A DNA stretch of 64,000 bases from CAYUAI01 sp964442745 (GCA_964442745.1 CAYUAI010000005.1:51983-115982); one strand, 5' to 3'; positions 45,053 through 53,677 are shown, counted from the first letter of the stretch. A program made the numbers and translations. The notes: generated by a model not told the origin, from the sequence alone.

Positions 45053-45700
45053 ATGCATTTTACCAAAATACATCGAGCTTACGCCGCTGGTTGCGGATAT
45101 TTGTCCCGTTTATTTGAATCGGGTATTAAAAAAACTTCTCTTTCACTCACGGTCTTAATTGTATTTTGCTTAATGATGCCATTGGTTGTCTTCGCTGAAT
45201 TGCCCGTGCCGGCGCATATTAAGCCACCGGTGGGTACGCACGTTGGTGAGGATGTACCACAGCCCATTGAGTTTCCACACGATATTCATACTAAAGTCAA
45301 TAAGATTAATTGTATGTACTGCCATACCTATGCGCGCCGCAGTAAAGTGGCTGGCATTCCACCAACCAGCAAATGTTTGGGGTGTCACAAAATCATAGCT
45401 ACCGACCGCGATCGTATTAAAAAATTGACTGAGTATTGGGACAAAGGCGAATCACCACGATGGAAAAAAGTGCATGATCTGCCTGACTATGTGCATTTTA
45501 CCCACGAGAAGCATTTAAAGCGTTTTGTTTTTGATGCGGATTTTCCGGTGGAAGATGTTGAGCAAGTCTGTGGTTTATGCCATGGGGAAGTGAGAGAGAT
45601 GACAGTGGCACACAAGGTAAAGCCATTGAATATGGGGTTTTGTCAGCGCTGTCATGAGGCAAATGGCGGTCCTGGGGATTGCTGGAAGTGCCATAAATAA
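45053..45700 (+). CDS. actA: Alternative complex III pentahaem cytochrome c subunit ActA
   Basis: A 215-residue multihaem cytochrome with one N-terminal hydrophobic segment (LSLTVLIVFCLMMPLVVFA) that anchors or exports it. Five CxxCH haem sites are present: CMYCH, CLGCH, CGLCH, CQRCH and CWKCH, the number expected of ActA. Additional His residues (FPHDIHTK, FTHEKHL, AHKVKPL) can serve as distal ligands. ActA sits on the periplasmic face and helps carry electrons out of the complex. It is the first gene of the act operon, 57 bases before actB1. Confidence 0.93.
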   Translation: MHFTKIHRAYAAGCGYLSRLFESGIKKTSLSLTVLIVFCLMMPLVVFAELPVPAHIKPPVGTHVGEDVPQPIEFPHDIHTKVNKINCMYCHTYARRSKVAGIPPTSKCLGCHKIIATDRDRIKKLTEYWDKGESPRWKKVHDLPDYVHFTHEKHLKRFVFDADFPVEDVEQVCGLCHGEVREMTVAHKVKPLNMGFCQRCHEANGGPGDCWKCHK

Positions 45701-45756
45701 GTGCTTTTAATTAAGAGCTTAATTTATGCGGGATACGCTAATAAAACACAGGGTGG

Positions 45757-47979
45757 ATGGCTATGAATAGCGTAAAAGTTAATCGTAGAAAATTTTTAAA
45801 AATGTTAGGCTGGGGTGGTGCTGGCACAGCGTTAGCTGGCTGTGATTTGCCCACGACAGTGACCTTGGAAGAAGGTAAAGAGGAAGTTGTTGCCTACGTA
45901 TTGCCGGAAGAATATGTGATTCCTGGTATTGGCGTCTGGTATGCTTCAACGTGTATCCAATGTGCTGCCGGCTGTGGTTTGCATGGGCGCGTGCGGGAAG
46001 GTCGGGTGCTCAAGGTAGAAGGCCATCCTGATTCACCGATCAATCATGGTAAAACGTGCATGATGGGGCAAGCGGGAGTGCAAGCACACTATAATCCGGA
46101 TCGGATTACGTCGCCGATGATGCGCAAAGCCGGTCGTATGCAAGCGGTATCCTGGGATGAGGCGCTGGCTGAAATCAACAAAAAGATTGGTGCGGACTCA
46201 GACTTGAAAGGCGAGCGGTTTGCTTGGTTTACTGGCAGCGTGAGTGGGCATCAGGCGGTATTGGTTTCAGACTTAGCCAAGCAATTGGGTGCTGGCGATC
46301 ACTATGCCCACGAAATGATACACTCAACCGTTTGGCAATCCGTATGTCAAGAGATGTTAGGTGATTCAATGCCGCGGCTTCGCTTTGATAAAGCACAAGT
46401 TGTTTTATCTTTTGGTGCGGACTTTTTAGGCACTTGGGTTTCACCTGTTCACTTTTCGGGAGAATACGCAAAATTTCGATCGGGCGATCGTGGTGTTTTA
46501 ATCCAAGTCGAACCTAAGATGACGCTCACTGGCGGCAATGCCGACCTATGGATGCCTGCCAAGCCGGGGACGGAAGGTGTTTTAGCTTATGGTCTGGCTA
46601 ATTTTATCATTGACCGTGGTTGGAATAAGGTTCATGTGCCCGATGTCATTCGACAATCTTTAGCGCAATATAATGTTGATGCCGTCAGTGAAATAACTGA
46701 AATTCCGGTATCGAAAATTAAGCGCATCGCCAGTTTCTTAACGGAAAGAGCGCCGAGTTTGATCTTGGCCGGCGCGTCAACAGAAGGGCATGAAAATGGT
46801 TTTGATGCCGTCTCTGCGGTGATGTTGCTGAATATTATTATGGGCAACATTGGTGAGACCATCGAACCAGGTAATCACTTTCCTGAAGCGAGTTTGCATG
46901 CCAAGCCAGGTAACACCAAGAGCGTTATTGATTTTGCCAAGGCCGTGAGTGAAAAAGCCTATGACGTGGTTTTCTTTTATGGCAGCAATCCGGTGTTTAC
47001 CGCGCCGAAAACGCTGGGTCTTAGTGATAGCTTAGAGACGGTTCCCTTTAAGGTTGCATTTGCTCAGTTTCCTGATGAAACCACCATGAAAGCCGATGTG
47101 ATTTTACCGATTTTTTCTAACATGGAAGATTGGGGTTCGCATGTGGCGGCGTATCAGGCGAATGAGACGATCATAAGTTTACAGCAGCCGTTGATGGAGC
47201 CACTTTATAAGGAAACCCGAGGTTTTGGTGATGTGATCTTGAGTCTTCTGCAGATGCGCGATAAGGAATATGGTAATTTCAAAGATTACTATGCGTATTT
47301 AGTCGCGGCAATGACCAATATGCCTGGGGCTGATGTGGCTGATACGCCAAGAGCGAAGCAAGATTACTGGGAGAATGTATTGCAGCATGGGCAAGTGAAA
47401 GTATCGCCGATGCAAAACAAGTTACGGCCGAAAATGCTAGTGGCAAATTTGAAGGCATCGTCAGATACCGGTGAATATAGTATGCATTTAGCGCCTTCGG
47501 CACGCCTGGGACTTTGGGATGGGCGGCACGCCAATCTTCCTTGGTTACAGGAAGCGCCAGACCAAATTAGCAAAGTGGTGTGGGGTTCTTGGGCAGAGTT
47601 GCATCCGAGTACCGCCGGTAAGTTGGGTGTGAAGAACGGTGATTACGTGATGATATCATCAGAGAATGGCTCGATTGAAACGCAAGTTTATGTGCATAAA
47701 GGGATTCGTCAGGATGTGGTTTCCGTGCCCATGGGGCAGGGCCATGAGGAATACGGGCGTTATGCGAAAAATCGGGGTGTGAGCCCTTTTACCATACTCT
47801 CAGCAAAAACCGAGCAAAAAACCGGAGAGCTGGCGTTATATGCCACCAAGGTGAAAGTAGCTAAGGTTAGGAAATCTGAAGTATTGGTGAAAATGGGAGG
47901 GAGTGAAACCCAGCTGGGACGTAAACTGGTTCAGACGGTTTCTGCTGACAGTTTGCGGCGTAGCGAAGGGGAGGTGTAA
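45757..47979 (+). CDS. actB1: Alternative complex III molybdopterin-oxidoreductase-like subunit ActB1 (split)
   Basis: A 740-residue protein of the complex-iron-sulfur-molybdoenzyme fold. It has a twin-arginine signal (NRRKFLKMLG) and a lipobox LAGC with Cys29, so it is probably a Tat-exported lipoprotein on the periplasmic face. A four-Cys motif, C66-x2-C69-x3-C73-x27-C101, matches the [4Fe-4S] site of molybdoenzymes. Later blocks (VIDFAKAVSEKAYDVVFFYGSNPVFTAP, then DETTMKADVILPIFSNMEDWGSH) belong to the molybdopterin-binding fold, though ACIII subunits of this type are known to lack molybdenum. In many ACIII systems B1 and B2 are one fused protein; here they are separate genes two bases apart. 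Confidence 0.9.
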   Translation: MAMNSVKVNRRKFLKMLGWGGAGTALAGCDLPTTVTLEEGKEEVVAYVLPEEYVIPGIGVWYASTCIQCAAGCGLHGRVREGRVLKVEGHPDSPINHGKTCMMGQAGVQAHYNPDRITSPMMRKAGRMQAVSWDEALAEINKKIGADSDLKGERFAWFTGSVSGHQAVLVSDLAKQLGAGDHYAHEMIHSTVWQSVCQEMLGDSMPRLRFDKAQVVLSFGADFLGTWVSPVHFSGEYAKFRSGDRGVLIQVEPKMTLTGGNADLWMPAKPGTEGVLAYGLANFIIDRGWNKVHVPDVIRQSLAQYNVDAVSEITEIPVSKIKRIASFLTERAPSLILAGASTEGHENGFDAVSAVMLLNIIMGNIGETIEPGNHFPEASLHAKPGNTKSVIDFAKAVSEKAYDVVFFYGSNPVFTAPKTLGLSDSLETVPFKVAFAQFPDETTMKADVILPIFSNMEDWGSHVAAYQANETIISLQQPLMEPLYKETRGFGDVILSLLQMRDKEYGNFKDYYAYLVAAMTNMPGADVADTPRAKQDYWENVLQHGQVKVSPMQNKLRPKMLVANLKASSDTGEYSMHLAPSARLGLWDGRHANLPWLQEAPDQISKVVWGSWAELHPSTAGKLGVKNGDYVMISSENGSIETQVYVHKGIRQDVVSVPMGQGHEEYGRYAKNRGVSPFTILSAKTEQKTGELALYATKVKVAKVRKSEVLVKMGGSETQLGRKLVQTVSADSLRRSEGEV

Positions 47980-47981
47980 CA

Positions 47982-48827
47982 ATGTCTTTTAAAAATATTA
48001 TAGAGAACTTTTCGCATTACCGTAGAGATGCTGAGGACGGTGGTCATCACGATTATGAGCATCGCTGGGGGATGGCTATTGATCTTAATCTGTGTACTGG
48101 CTGTAATGCGTGTTCGACGGCGTGTTATGCGGAAAATAATTTGGCCGTGGTTGGTAAAGAGCGCTTTGAAAAAGGTCAGGCGATGCACTGGATGCGCATT
48201 GAGCGTTATTGGGATGAGCATAGTGATAGTGATTATCCCGAGCAGGGTGCGCAATTTTTGCCAATGATGTGTCAACAATGTGGTGCGGCGACTTGCGAAC
48301 CTGTTTGTCCCGTGGCGGCGACCTATCATACGCCTGATGGGTTGAATGCACAGGTTTATAATCGCTGTATCGGGTCTCGTTATTGTAGTAATAACTGTCC
48401 TTTCCGGGTTCGCTATTTTAATTTCTGGTCGTATTATGAAGATTCATGGCCAGAGCCTCTGGAGCAGCAGTTAAACCCTGATTTGTCGGTACGCGACAAA
48501 GGTGTGATGGAAAAATGCACTTTCTGCATTCAGCGAATTCGCGTGGCAAAAGATAAAGCGGGACGGGAGGATCGCTTGCTCTCCGATGGTGAGTTCTCGA
48601 CAGCGTGTGCTCAGGCCTGCCCAACCAGTGCGATTACCTTTGGCGATACCATGGATCCTACCAGTCAGGTGAGCCAGGCTTGGAAAAAGCATCAAGTGGC
48701 GCGTGGTCCTTATACACAAAAGAAAGAGAAAGATGACGCCGAGTTGCGTGGGTATCGCATTTTTGAAGAATTAAATGTGGATCCCTCCGTGATGTATTTG
48801 GAGCGTATACGAGAAACTGAAGTATAA
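47982..48827 (+). CDS. actB2: Alternative complex III iron-sulfur subunit ActB2 (split)
   Basis: A 281-residue ferredoxin-like protein, the part that normally forms the C-terminus of ActB. Cluster motifs seen: CTGCNACSTAC; CQQCGAATCEPVC; CIGSRYCSNNC, in which Ser takes the place of a Cys, as expected for a [3Fe-4S] cluster; and EKCTFC with CAQAC. This gives three [4Fe-4S] and one [3Fe-4S], the set described for ACIII. It has no signal of its own, so it probably travels with ActB1. The next gene follows after a 179-base palindromic gap. Confidence 0.93.
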   Translation: MSFKNIIENFSHYRRDAEDGGHHDYEHRWGMAIDLNLCTGCNACSTACYAENNLAVVGKERFEKGQAMHWMRIERYWDEHSDSDYPEQGAQFLPMMCQQCGAATCEPVCPVAATYHTPDGLNAQVYNRCIGSRYCSNNCPFRVRYFNFWSYYEDSWPEPLEQQLNPDLSVRDKGVMEKCTFCIQRIRVAKDKAGREDRLLSDGEFSTACAQACPTSAITFGDTMDPTSQVSQAWKKHQVARGPYTQKKEKDDAELRGYRIFEELNVDPSVMYLERIRETEV

Positions 48828-48836
48828 GCCGGCGAT

Positions 48837-48946
48837 CAAAATTATTTTAACATTGACTCGCCTATTTCCCGCCCTTTGGCGTGACAGCTTCGCTGTGCCT
48901 TGAAGGGCAAAAAATAGGCTTCGCAAATTTTGTTACAATAATTTTA
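48837..48946. repeat. Long imperfect palindrome between actB2 and actC
   Basis: The gap folds on itself. CAAAATTATTTTAACA near 48837-48850 pairs with TGTTACAATAATTTTA (48931-48946), GCCTATTT with AAATAGGC, and an inner stem GACAGC/GCTGTG surrounds TTC. It could be a REP/MITE-like insertion, an mRNA-stabilising stem or a partial terminator inside the operon. Confidence 0.6.
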
Positions 48947-49006
48947 GGCTCGCTTACTTAGTTTGAGTGTTTAGGGCATGGGTTAGATAAACAGATAGGG
49001 AACACC

Positions 49007-50437
49007 ATGAGTCTCGATAATGAAAAAGATATAAACGAAAACCTGAAATGGTCTCGGATTAATGAGGACATTCTTCGTTCAATGGAGAATCCTCGCCGAG
49101 CCTATTGGGTCACTTTTATTGTTTGTTCGGCAATGTTTGCATGTGCCATTGCTGCGGAAATTTATCAGTACAGATATGGGATGGGAAGCGCCAATTTAAA
49201 TAACCCACACATGTGGGATATGTATATTGCGACCTTCGTATTTTGGATTGGTATGAGCCATGCGGGCACCTTGTTGTCAGCCATTTTGCATATTATCAAC
49301 GCCCAATGGCGTAAGCCCATCTATCGCTTTGCAGAAGCCATGACGACATTCTCGTTGATGACGGCGGGTTTCTTCCCGATGATCCATTTGGGTCGGGTAT
49401 GGAATCTCTATTGGGTGCTTCCTTATGTGAGTGATCGTGGAATCTGGCCGAATTTTCGCTCACCGTTGGTGTGGGACGCCTTCGCGATCAGTACTTATCT
49501 GTCAGCATCAGCATTATTCTTGTTCATTGGCATGATTCCTGATTTAGCGATTGCTCGTGATCATGGTCGGGGATGGCGCAAGAAAGTCTATGGCATTCTG
49601 TCCTTAGGGTGGCGTGGTGATGATCGTCAATGGCGAAATTTCCGTAAAACCTATTTGCTGATGGCGTGTTTTTTGATTCCATTAGCGATCTCGGTGCATT
49701 CCATCGTATCCTCCGATTTTGCGATGTCCATTATGCCGGGCTGGCATATTACAACCTTTCCTCCTTACTTTGTGGCTGGCGCCTTATATTCAGGTTGTGC
49801 GGCGATCATGACGCTCTTCATTTGTTTGCGATATTTTTTCCGCATGGAAGAATACATGACCCTGTCGATCATGGAAAAAACATGTAAGTTGACGTTTGCA
49901 ATTGCCATGGTTTGGACATACCTCAACCTGGTTGAATTTGCAGCCACTTGGTATGGCCATAATATGTATGACAAAGAGTTGTTAATTGCTAAAGCAGTCG
50001 GGCCATACTCGTTTATTTTCTGGACGATGCTATTTTGTGGGGTCGTTGCGCCGTTTGCGCTGTGCTTCAGGAAACTGAGGCGGCACATGCCAAGTATGTT
50101 TGTGTTATCGATTGTCTTGCAGGTCGGTATGTTTGTTGAGCGATGGATGATTGTTGCTCCGACACTCGCAATGTCACATCAACCGTTTCAGCATGATGTG
50201 ATGTGGGGGAGTGTCATTGAATGGGCGATTGTGTTTGGTAGTTTTGGTTGGTTTGGTATCTTGTTCCTCGTGTTTGTGAAGATCTTTCCATGTGTATCAA
50301 TGTATGAAGTGAAAGAGCTGGTTTATCACATTAAGCGTGAAAGCGAAGCGGAAGAGCAAGCTGAAAAAAGTAAAAGTACCAAAACAGCGACGGGTGAAGA
50401 CAAACCCACCGGTTCACCTGGAATGGAGGGAGCGTAA
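49007..50437 (+). CDS. actC: Alternative complex III NrfD/PsrC-like membrane subunit ActC
   Basis: A 476-residue integral membrane protein with about ten helices, related to NrfD/PsrC quinol-binding subunits. Recognisable stretches include YWVTFIVCSAMFACAIAAEIYQY, FVFWIGMSHAGTLLSAILH, the conserved region RPLVWDAFAISTYLSAS-like (FRSPLVWDAFAISTYLSASALFLF), and SIVSSDFAMSIMPGWHITTFPPYFVAGALYSG. It is expected to hold a quinol-oxidation site facing ActB2. Stop and actD start overlap by one base. Confidence 0.93.
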   Translation: MSLDNEKDINENLKWSRINEDILRSMENPRRAYWVTFIVCSAMFACAIAAEIYQYRYGMGSANLNNPHMWDMYIATFVFWIGMSHAGTLLSAILHIINAQWRKPIYRFAEAMTTFSLMTAGFFPMIHLGRVWNLYWVLPYVSDRGIWPNFRSPLVWDAFAISTYLSASALFLFIGMIPDLAIARDHGRGWRKKVYGILSLGWRGDDRQWRNFRKTYLLMACFLIPLAISVHSIVSSDFAMSIMPGWHITTFPPYFVAGALYSGCAAIMTLFICLRYFFRMEEYMTLSIMEKTCKLTFAIAMVWTYLNLVEFAATWYGHNMYDKELLIAKAVGPYSFIFWTMLFCGVVAPFALCFRKLRRHMPSMFVLSIVLQVGMFVERWMIVAPTLAMSHQPFQHDVMWGSVIEWAIVFGSFGWFGILFLVFVKIFPCVSMYEVKELVYHIKRESEAEEQAEKSKSTKTATGEDKPTGSPGMEGA

Positions 50438-50967
50438 TGAGTGAGCGTAATGTGCTTGCCATGTTTGATAATTTCGATGATGCGATTGATGTCATTAACG
50501 GAATAAAAAAACATGAGGTAGCGGGTGTTGATATTGACGATGTGACAGTTTTATCACCGATTGAACATCCCGATATTGATGACATTCTCGAAGGACGGCC
50601 GGTGAATATTCAGAAATTTACCTTTGCCGGTGCCTTGTTTGGTCTATCGTTCGGGTTTTTATTTCTGGCTTCTGCGCAGGCCAGCTTTCTGGTGCAGCCG
50701 CAAGGAGGTAAGCCTGTTATTCCATTGCCTACCAACTTTGTCTTGATGTATGAAATGCTGATTTTCTTTGCGGTGTGGACCACGGTTATCACATTTACCG
50801 TGATGGCGGGTTTATTTAAATCGCGAGGCAATTTATATACAGAGCGATTGACGGTGGATGGCGTCGGGATCTTGATCGAAGGGCTCGATGAAAGCAAACT
50901 AGGCCCCTTGAAAAGCTACTTCAAGGATAATAAGGCCATCGAAATTCGAGAAGAGAAAGCAAAATGA
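50437..50967 (+). CDS. actD: Alternative complex III subunit ActD (DUF3341)
   Basis: A 176-residue DUF3341 protein. The N-terminal domain is of ferredoxin-like alpha/beta type (VLAMFDNFDDAIDVINGIKKHEVAGVDIDDVTVLSPIEHPDID). Two transmembrane helices follow (TFAGALFGLSFGFLFLASAQASFLV and MLIFFAVWTTVITFTVMAGLF) and a small C-terminal domain. It is a structural subunit without cofactors. It overlaps actE by four bases. Confidence 0.92.
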   Translation: MSERNVLAMFDNFDDAIDVINGIKKHEVAGVDIDDVTVLSPIEHPDIDDILEGRPVNIQKFTFAGALFGLSFGFLFLASAQASFLVQPQGGKPVIPLPTNFVLMYEMLIFFAVWTTVITFTVMAGLFKSRGNLYTERLTVDGVGILIEGLDESKLGPLKSYFKDNKAIEIREEKAK

Positions 50968-51512
50968 GAATGAAAGATGTAACTTTCGTTGTTGCTTTGG
51001 CGATCACGCCCACGCTCGCGTTTGCGTGGCCTTGGTCTCAAGATATGATGAATCAACCCAGCATCAAACCTCAGGAAGGGCCGCCAGCGGCTTTTCCTGC
51101 TCGGTCGATTCCTACCACAGGACAACCCACTAAGGTGAAAGATCGACAAGAGGCGGAAAGTTTAGATAATCCGATGGCAGTGAGCGAAGCCTCACTCAAG
51201 CAAGGGCGAACGCTATATCGCATCATTTGCAGTGCTTGTCATGGTTTGACAGGTAAAGCCGATGCCCCTGTGGGTTTAAAAATGGGGGCGATTGACTTAA
51301 CCAGCGAGTATGTGCAAACCAATTTAACGGAGGGTTGGATTTACGGGACAATCACTTTTGGTGGCGCCATCATGCCAGCTTATGGTCGCCCTTCTCGGGA
51401 GAGTGGAGGGTCTAACGATCTGACGCCGGAAGAACGTTGGCATGTTGTCAACTATGTGAGAAATGGCTTGGTAAAAGAATCAGCGCAAACCAGTCAGGCG
51501 AGCGCCCAATAA
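50964..51512 (+). CDS. actE: Alternative complex III monohaem cytochrome c subunit ActE
   Basis: A 182-residue periplasmic cytochrome c with an N-terminal signal (VVALAITPTLAFA). One CxxCH site, ICSACHGLTGKADAP, and a distal Met in GAIMPAYGRPSR fit a class I monohaem cytochrome. ActE is the likely exit point for electrons to a soluble cytochrome c or an oxidase. No lipobox is seen, although ActE is a lipoprotein in some species. Confidence 0.92.
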   Translation: MRMKDVTFVVALAITPTLAFAWPWSQDMMNQPSIKPQEGPPAAFPARSIPTTGQPTKVKDRQEAESLDNPMAVSEASLKQGRTLYRIICSACHGLTGKADAPVGLKMGAIDLTSEYVQTNLTEGWIYGTITFGGAIMPAYGRPSRESGGSNDLTPEERWHVVNYVRNGLVKESAQTSQASAQ

Positions 51513-51534
51513 TTAACAAAGGGTAGGAATTAAT

Positions 51535-52572
51535 ATGGAAGGGTTTGGAAGCTGGTCGGTACTCACGACTAATTTTCTAATCGTCCTATACATTGCTTTG
51601 AACGGGGTCACTTTAGCGGCCCTCGTTCACTTAGCGAATGGAAAATGGCGATTTAAATTTCGTTACTTAGCGTGCTCGTTAGCAGCATTATTTCCCGTAG
51701 CGTTTGTCTTGTTGATTATTTTGCTCCTCAATGGGGAATCAACATTTCAGTGGTTAGCACATGCCCACGATGCCGATGCGCATTTACCCGGTTGGCATAA
51801 CTATACTTTTCTGGTGACACGCCAAATCGTTGGTTTTTTCGTGATCGCAGGGTTGTATGGTTTATTCATTAAACACCAGTATTTGGCAACCATTGATCCA
51901 TCCTATAGTGCGCAACGCCAGTTCCGCAATATTGCATTATTAATTCCTTTTGGTTATGTGCTTTATGCAACGATGGTGGCCTGGGATTTCGAGATGACCA
52001 TGGTGCCAAATTGGCATAGTGCAAGCTATGGCGTTTATCATTTTATTAGTAACTTCCATTTCTTCCTGGCATTTTTTGCCATCTTCCTATTTGTGTTGGT
52101 GGGGACTGGGCGATTACGCAAGGAAGTGCCGCACTATGTGTTTAACTTTCTCGCACAAATGATGTTGGCATTCACCATTTTGTGGACCTACTTTTTCTTT
52201 ACCCAATACCTGATTATGTGGTATGGGCGATTGCCGGAGGAGATTGGGCGATTTGATAACATGATGGACTATGGTTTAGGGCCGATTTGGTGGACGTTTG
52301 TGACATTGAAATTCATTATTCCGTTATGTGCACTGATTTTCACGTACAATCGACATACGCCAAAGGTGATTGTAATAATCGCCGCCAGTATTTGTTTGGG
52401 CACTTGGTTAGAGCGTTATACCTGGATTTCTGGTTCAATCGATCCACAGTTCTACCATATCCCCATGAGTTCAGGCTTTGATTGGATCGTGACATTGATC
52501 GTCTTTGGGGTGGCATTTGCTGCCGTGCGCTGGTCAGTCTACAAGTATGGTTTGTTGAAATCTCCAACATGA
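51535..52572 (+). CDS. actF: Alternative complex III membrane subunit ActF
   Basis: A 345-residue polytopic membrane protein with about ten helices, the second PsrC-like subunit of ACIII. Seen: LANGKWRFKFRYLACSLAALFPVAFVLLIILLL, the long loop LAHAHDADAHLPGWHNYTFLVTRQIVGFFVIAGLYG, FEMTMVPNWHSASYGVYHFISNFH, and WTYFFFTQYLIMWYGRLPEE. It starts 23 bases after actE and closes the operon, ending before a strong terminator. No terminal oxidase follows. Confidence 0.92.
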   Translation: MEGFGSWSVLTTNFLIVLYIALNGVTLAALVHLANGKWRFKFRYLACSLAALFPVAFVLLIILLLNGESTFQWLAHAHDADAHLPGWHNYTFLVTRQIVGFFVIAGLYGLFIKHQYLATIDPSYSAQRQFRNIALLIPFGYVLYATMVAWDFEMTMVPNWHSASYGVYHFISNFHFFLAFFAIFLFVLVGTGRLRKEVPHYVFNFLAQMMLAFTILWTYFFFTQYLIMWYGRLPEEIGRFDNMMDYGLGPIWWTFVTLKFIIPLCALIFTYNRHTPKVIVIIAASICLGTWLERYTWISGSIDPQFYHIPMSSGFDWIVTLIVFGVAFAAVRWSVYKYGLLKSPT

Positions 52573-52597
52573 CAAGGCATTGAATGAACACATTATG

Positions 52598-52627
52598 GGC
52601 GGATAGGGTAACCTATCCGCCTTTTTT
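52598..52627 (+). terminator. Intrinsic terminator of the act operon
   Basis: Stem GGCGGATAGG / CCTATCCGCC with loop GTAA, followed by T6, 26 bases after the actF stop. Confidence 0.92.
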
Positions 52628-52677
52628 GTCGGTGACGTTAAGCTGTTTTTTTTTGCTCAGTTTGTTCGCGTTGTGGT

Positions 52678-52709
52678 GAGGAGGTTTTCCATTCTCGGGC
52701 AGGCTCCTT
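52678..52709. repeat. Small palindromic repeat flanking sspA, copy 1
   Basis: GAGGAGGTTTTCCATTCTCG then GGCAGGCTCCT; nearly identical to 53979-54010. The ends pair (AGGAG/CTCCT). Confidence 0.6.
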
Positions 52710-52810
52710 GTGGTTGAGCAAGTATTCACCTCTCTTTTTATAAAATAAATTTAAATAGATATCCTATCAAGCTCGCCTATTTGCTATACTCAGCACGGTT
52801 ATAAAATGGG

Positions 52811-52966
52811 GTTTTCGTGCCCAGATTTGGGCTAGATTGAATCGATCTGATGGCATAAAGCCGCAAGAATCGTTGTTCTATTCTGAGGACTTTGTAACGG
52901 AAGGTCGGTCATAATATCGCCTGAAAATGGGAGGCGAAAATGATAGTTTATGGCCGTGCTGAGTAT
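52811..52966. repeat. Dispersed intergenic repeat, copy 3 (inverted halves)
   Basis: TTTTCGTGCCCAGATTTGG at about 52812 is the reverse complement of the first half seen at 41581-41632. GGCGAAAATGATAGTTTATG then GCCGTGCTGAGTAT at 52932-52966 is the second half in direct orientation and matches the end of the 18161 copy. Confidence 0.55.
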
Positions 52967-53003
52967 ATATTTACGATAATCTACATTTTGTTGCCAAAAC
53001 GGT

Positions 53004-53009
53004 TATAAT
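53004..53009 (+). promoter_or_regulatory. Candidate -10 box of sspA
   Basis: TATAAT 42 bases before the sspA ATG. The -35 is weak at the proper distance. AGGAG precedes the start codon. Confidence 0.4.
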
Positions 53010-53050
53010 TTGTGTCGATGTAACTTTGTATCTTTAGGAGATGTTTTAAA

Positions 53051-53677
53051 ATGGCTCTTGCTACTAATAAACGGGCGGTTATGACGTTGTATTCAGGGTC
53101 AATCGATACATATAGCCATCGTACACGTATTGTTTTGGCAGAGAAAAATGTCACCTTTGATATTCATGAAGTAGAGCCAGGTAATCTTCCAGAAGACTTG
53201 ATTGATTTAAATCCTTACAATTCGGTTCCTACGTTAATCGATAGGGATTTGGTGTTGTATGATTCCAGAGTGATTATGGAATATCTGGATGAGCGTTTTC
53301 CCCATCCGCCATTAATGCCCGTTGATCCCGTGTCAAGAGCGCGAAGTCGTTTAATGTTGCATCGGATTGATCATGATTGGTATCGCTTAGTTGCCGCATT
53401 GGAAGGGGAAGATGGCGCCGCAAAAGATAATGCCCGCAAAGAGCTACGCGATAGCATAACATCCATTGCACCCATATTTGATGCTAAGCCATATTTTATG
53501 AGTGATGAGTTTTCATTAATCGATTGCAGTGTTGCACCTTTGTTATGGCGGCTTGGTCATTATGGGGTCGAATTGTCTCCGGCAGCAAAAGCGGTGGAAG
53601 CTTATGCTGAACGATTATTTGAGCGTAATTCAATGGTGCAAAGTTTGACTGAAGCGGAAAAAGAGTTAAGGATGTAA
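53051..53677 (+). CDS. sspA: Stringent starvation protein A (SspA)
   Basis: GST-fold RNA polymerase-associated regulator induced by starvation. MTLYSGSIDTYSHRTRIVLAEKNVTFDIHEVEPGNLPEDLIDLNPYNSVPTLIDRDLVLYDSRVIMEYLDERFPHPPLMPVDPVSRARSRL is the SspA-type N-terminal domain; the GST catalytic Ser/Cys is not used in this family. The PHPPLMP loop is the conserved surface patch of SspA. At 208 residues it is full length. It pairs with sspB downstream. Confidence 0.95.
   Translation: MALATNKRAVMTLYSGSIDTYSHRTRIVLAEKNVTFDIHEVEPGNLPEDLIDLNPYNSVPTLIDRDLVLYDSRVIMEYLDERFPHPPLMPVDPVSRARSRLMLHRIDHDWYRLVAALEGEDGAAKDNARKELRDSITSIAPIFDAKPYFMSDEFSLIDCSVAPLLWRLGHYGVELSPAAKAVEAYAERLFERNSMVQSLTEAEKELRM

Larger units (their letters stand above)
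52573..53050. other. Intergenic region actF-sspA with repeats
   Basis: About 480 bases holding the act terminator, one copy of the GAGGAGG palindromic repeat (52678-52709), both halves of the dispersed 'CTGGGCGCGA'-type repeat in inverted order (about 52811-52966), and the sspA promoter region. Confidence 0.6.

Noticed and set aside
45053..52572. The multihaem/NrfD operon as a polysulfide, nitrite or Qrc-type reductase
   Set aside because: The presence and order of ActA (five haems), DUF3341 ActD, monohaem ActE and a second PsrC-like ActF fits ACIII and not those complexes.
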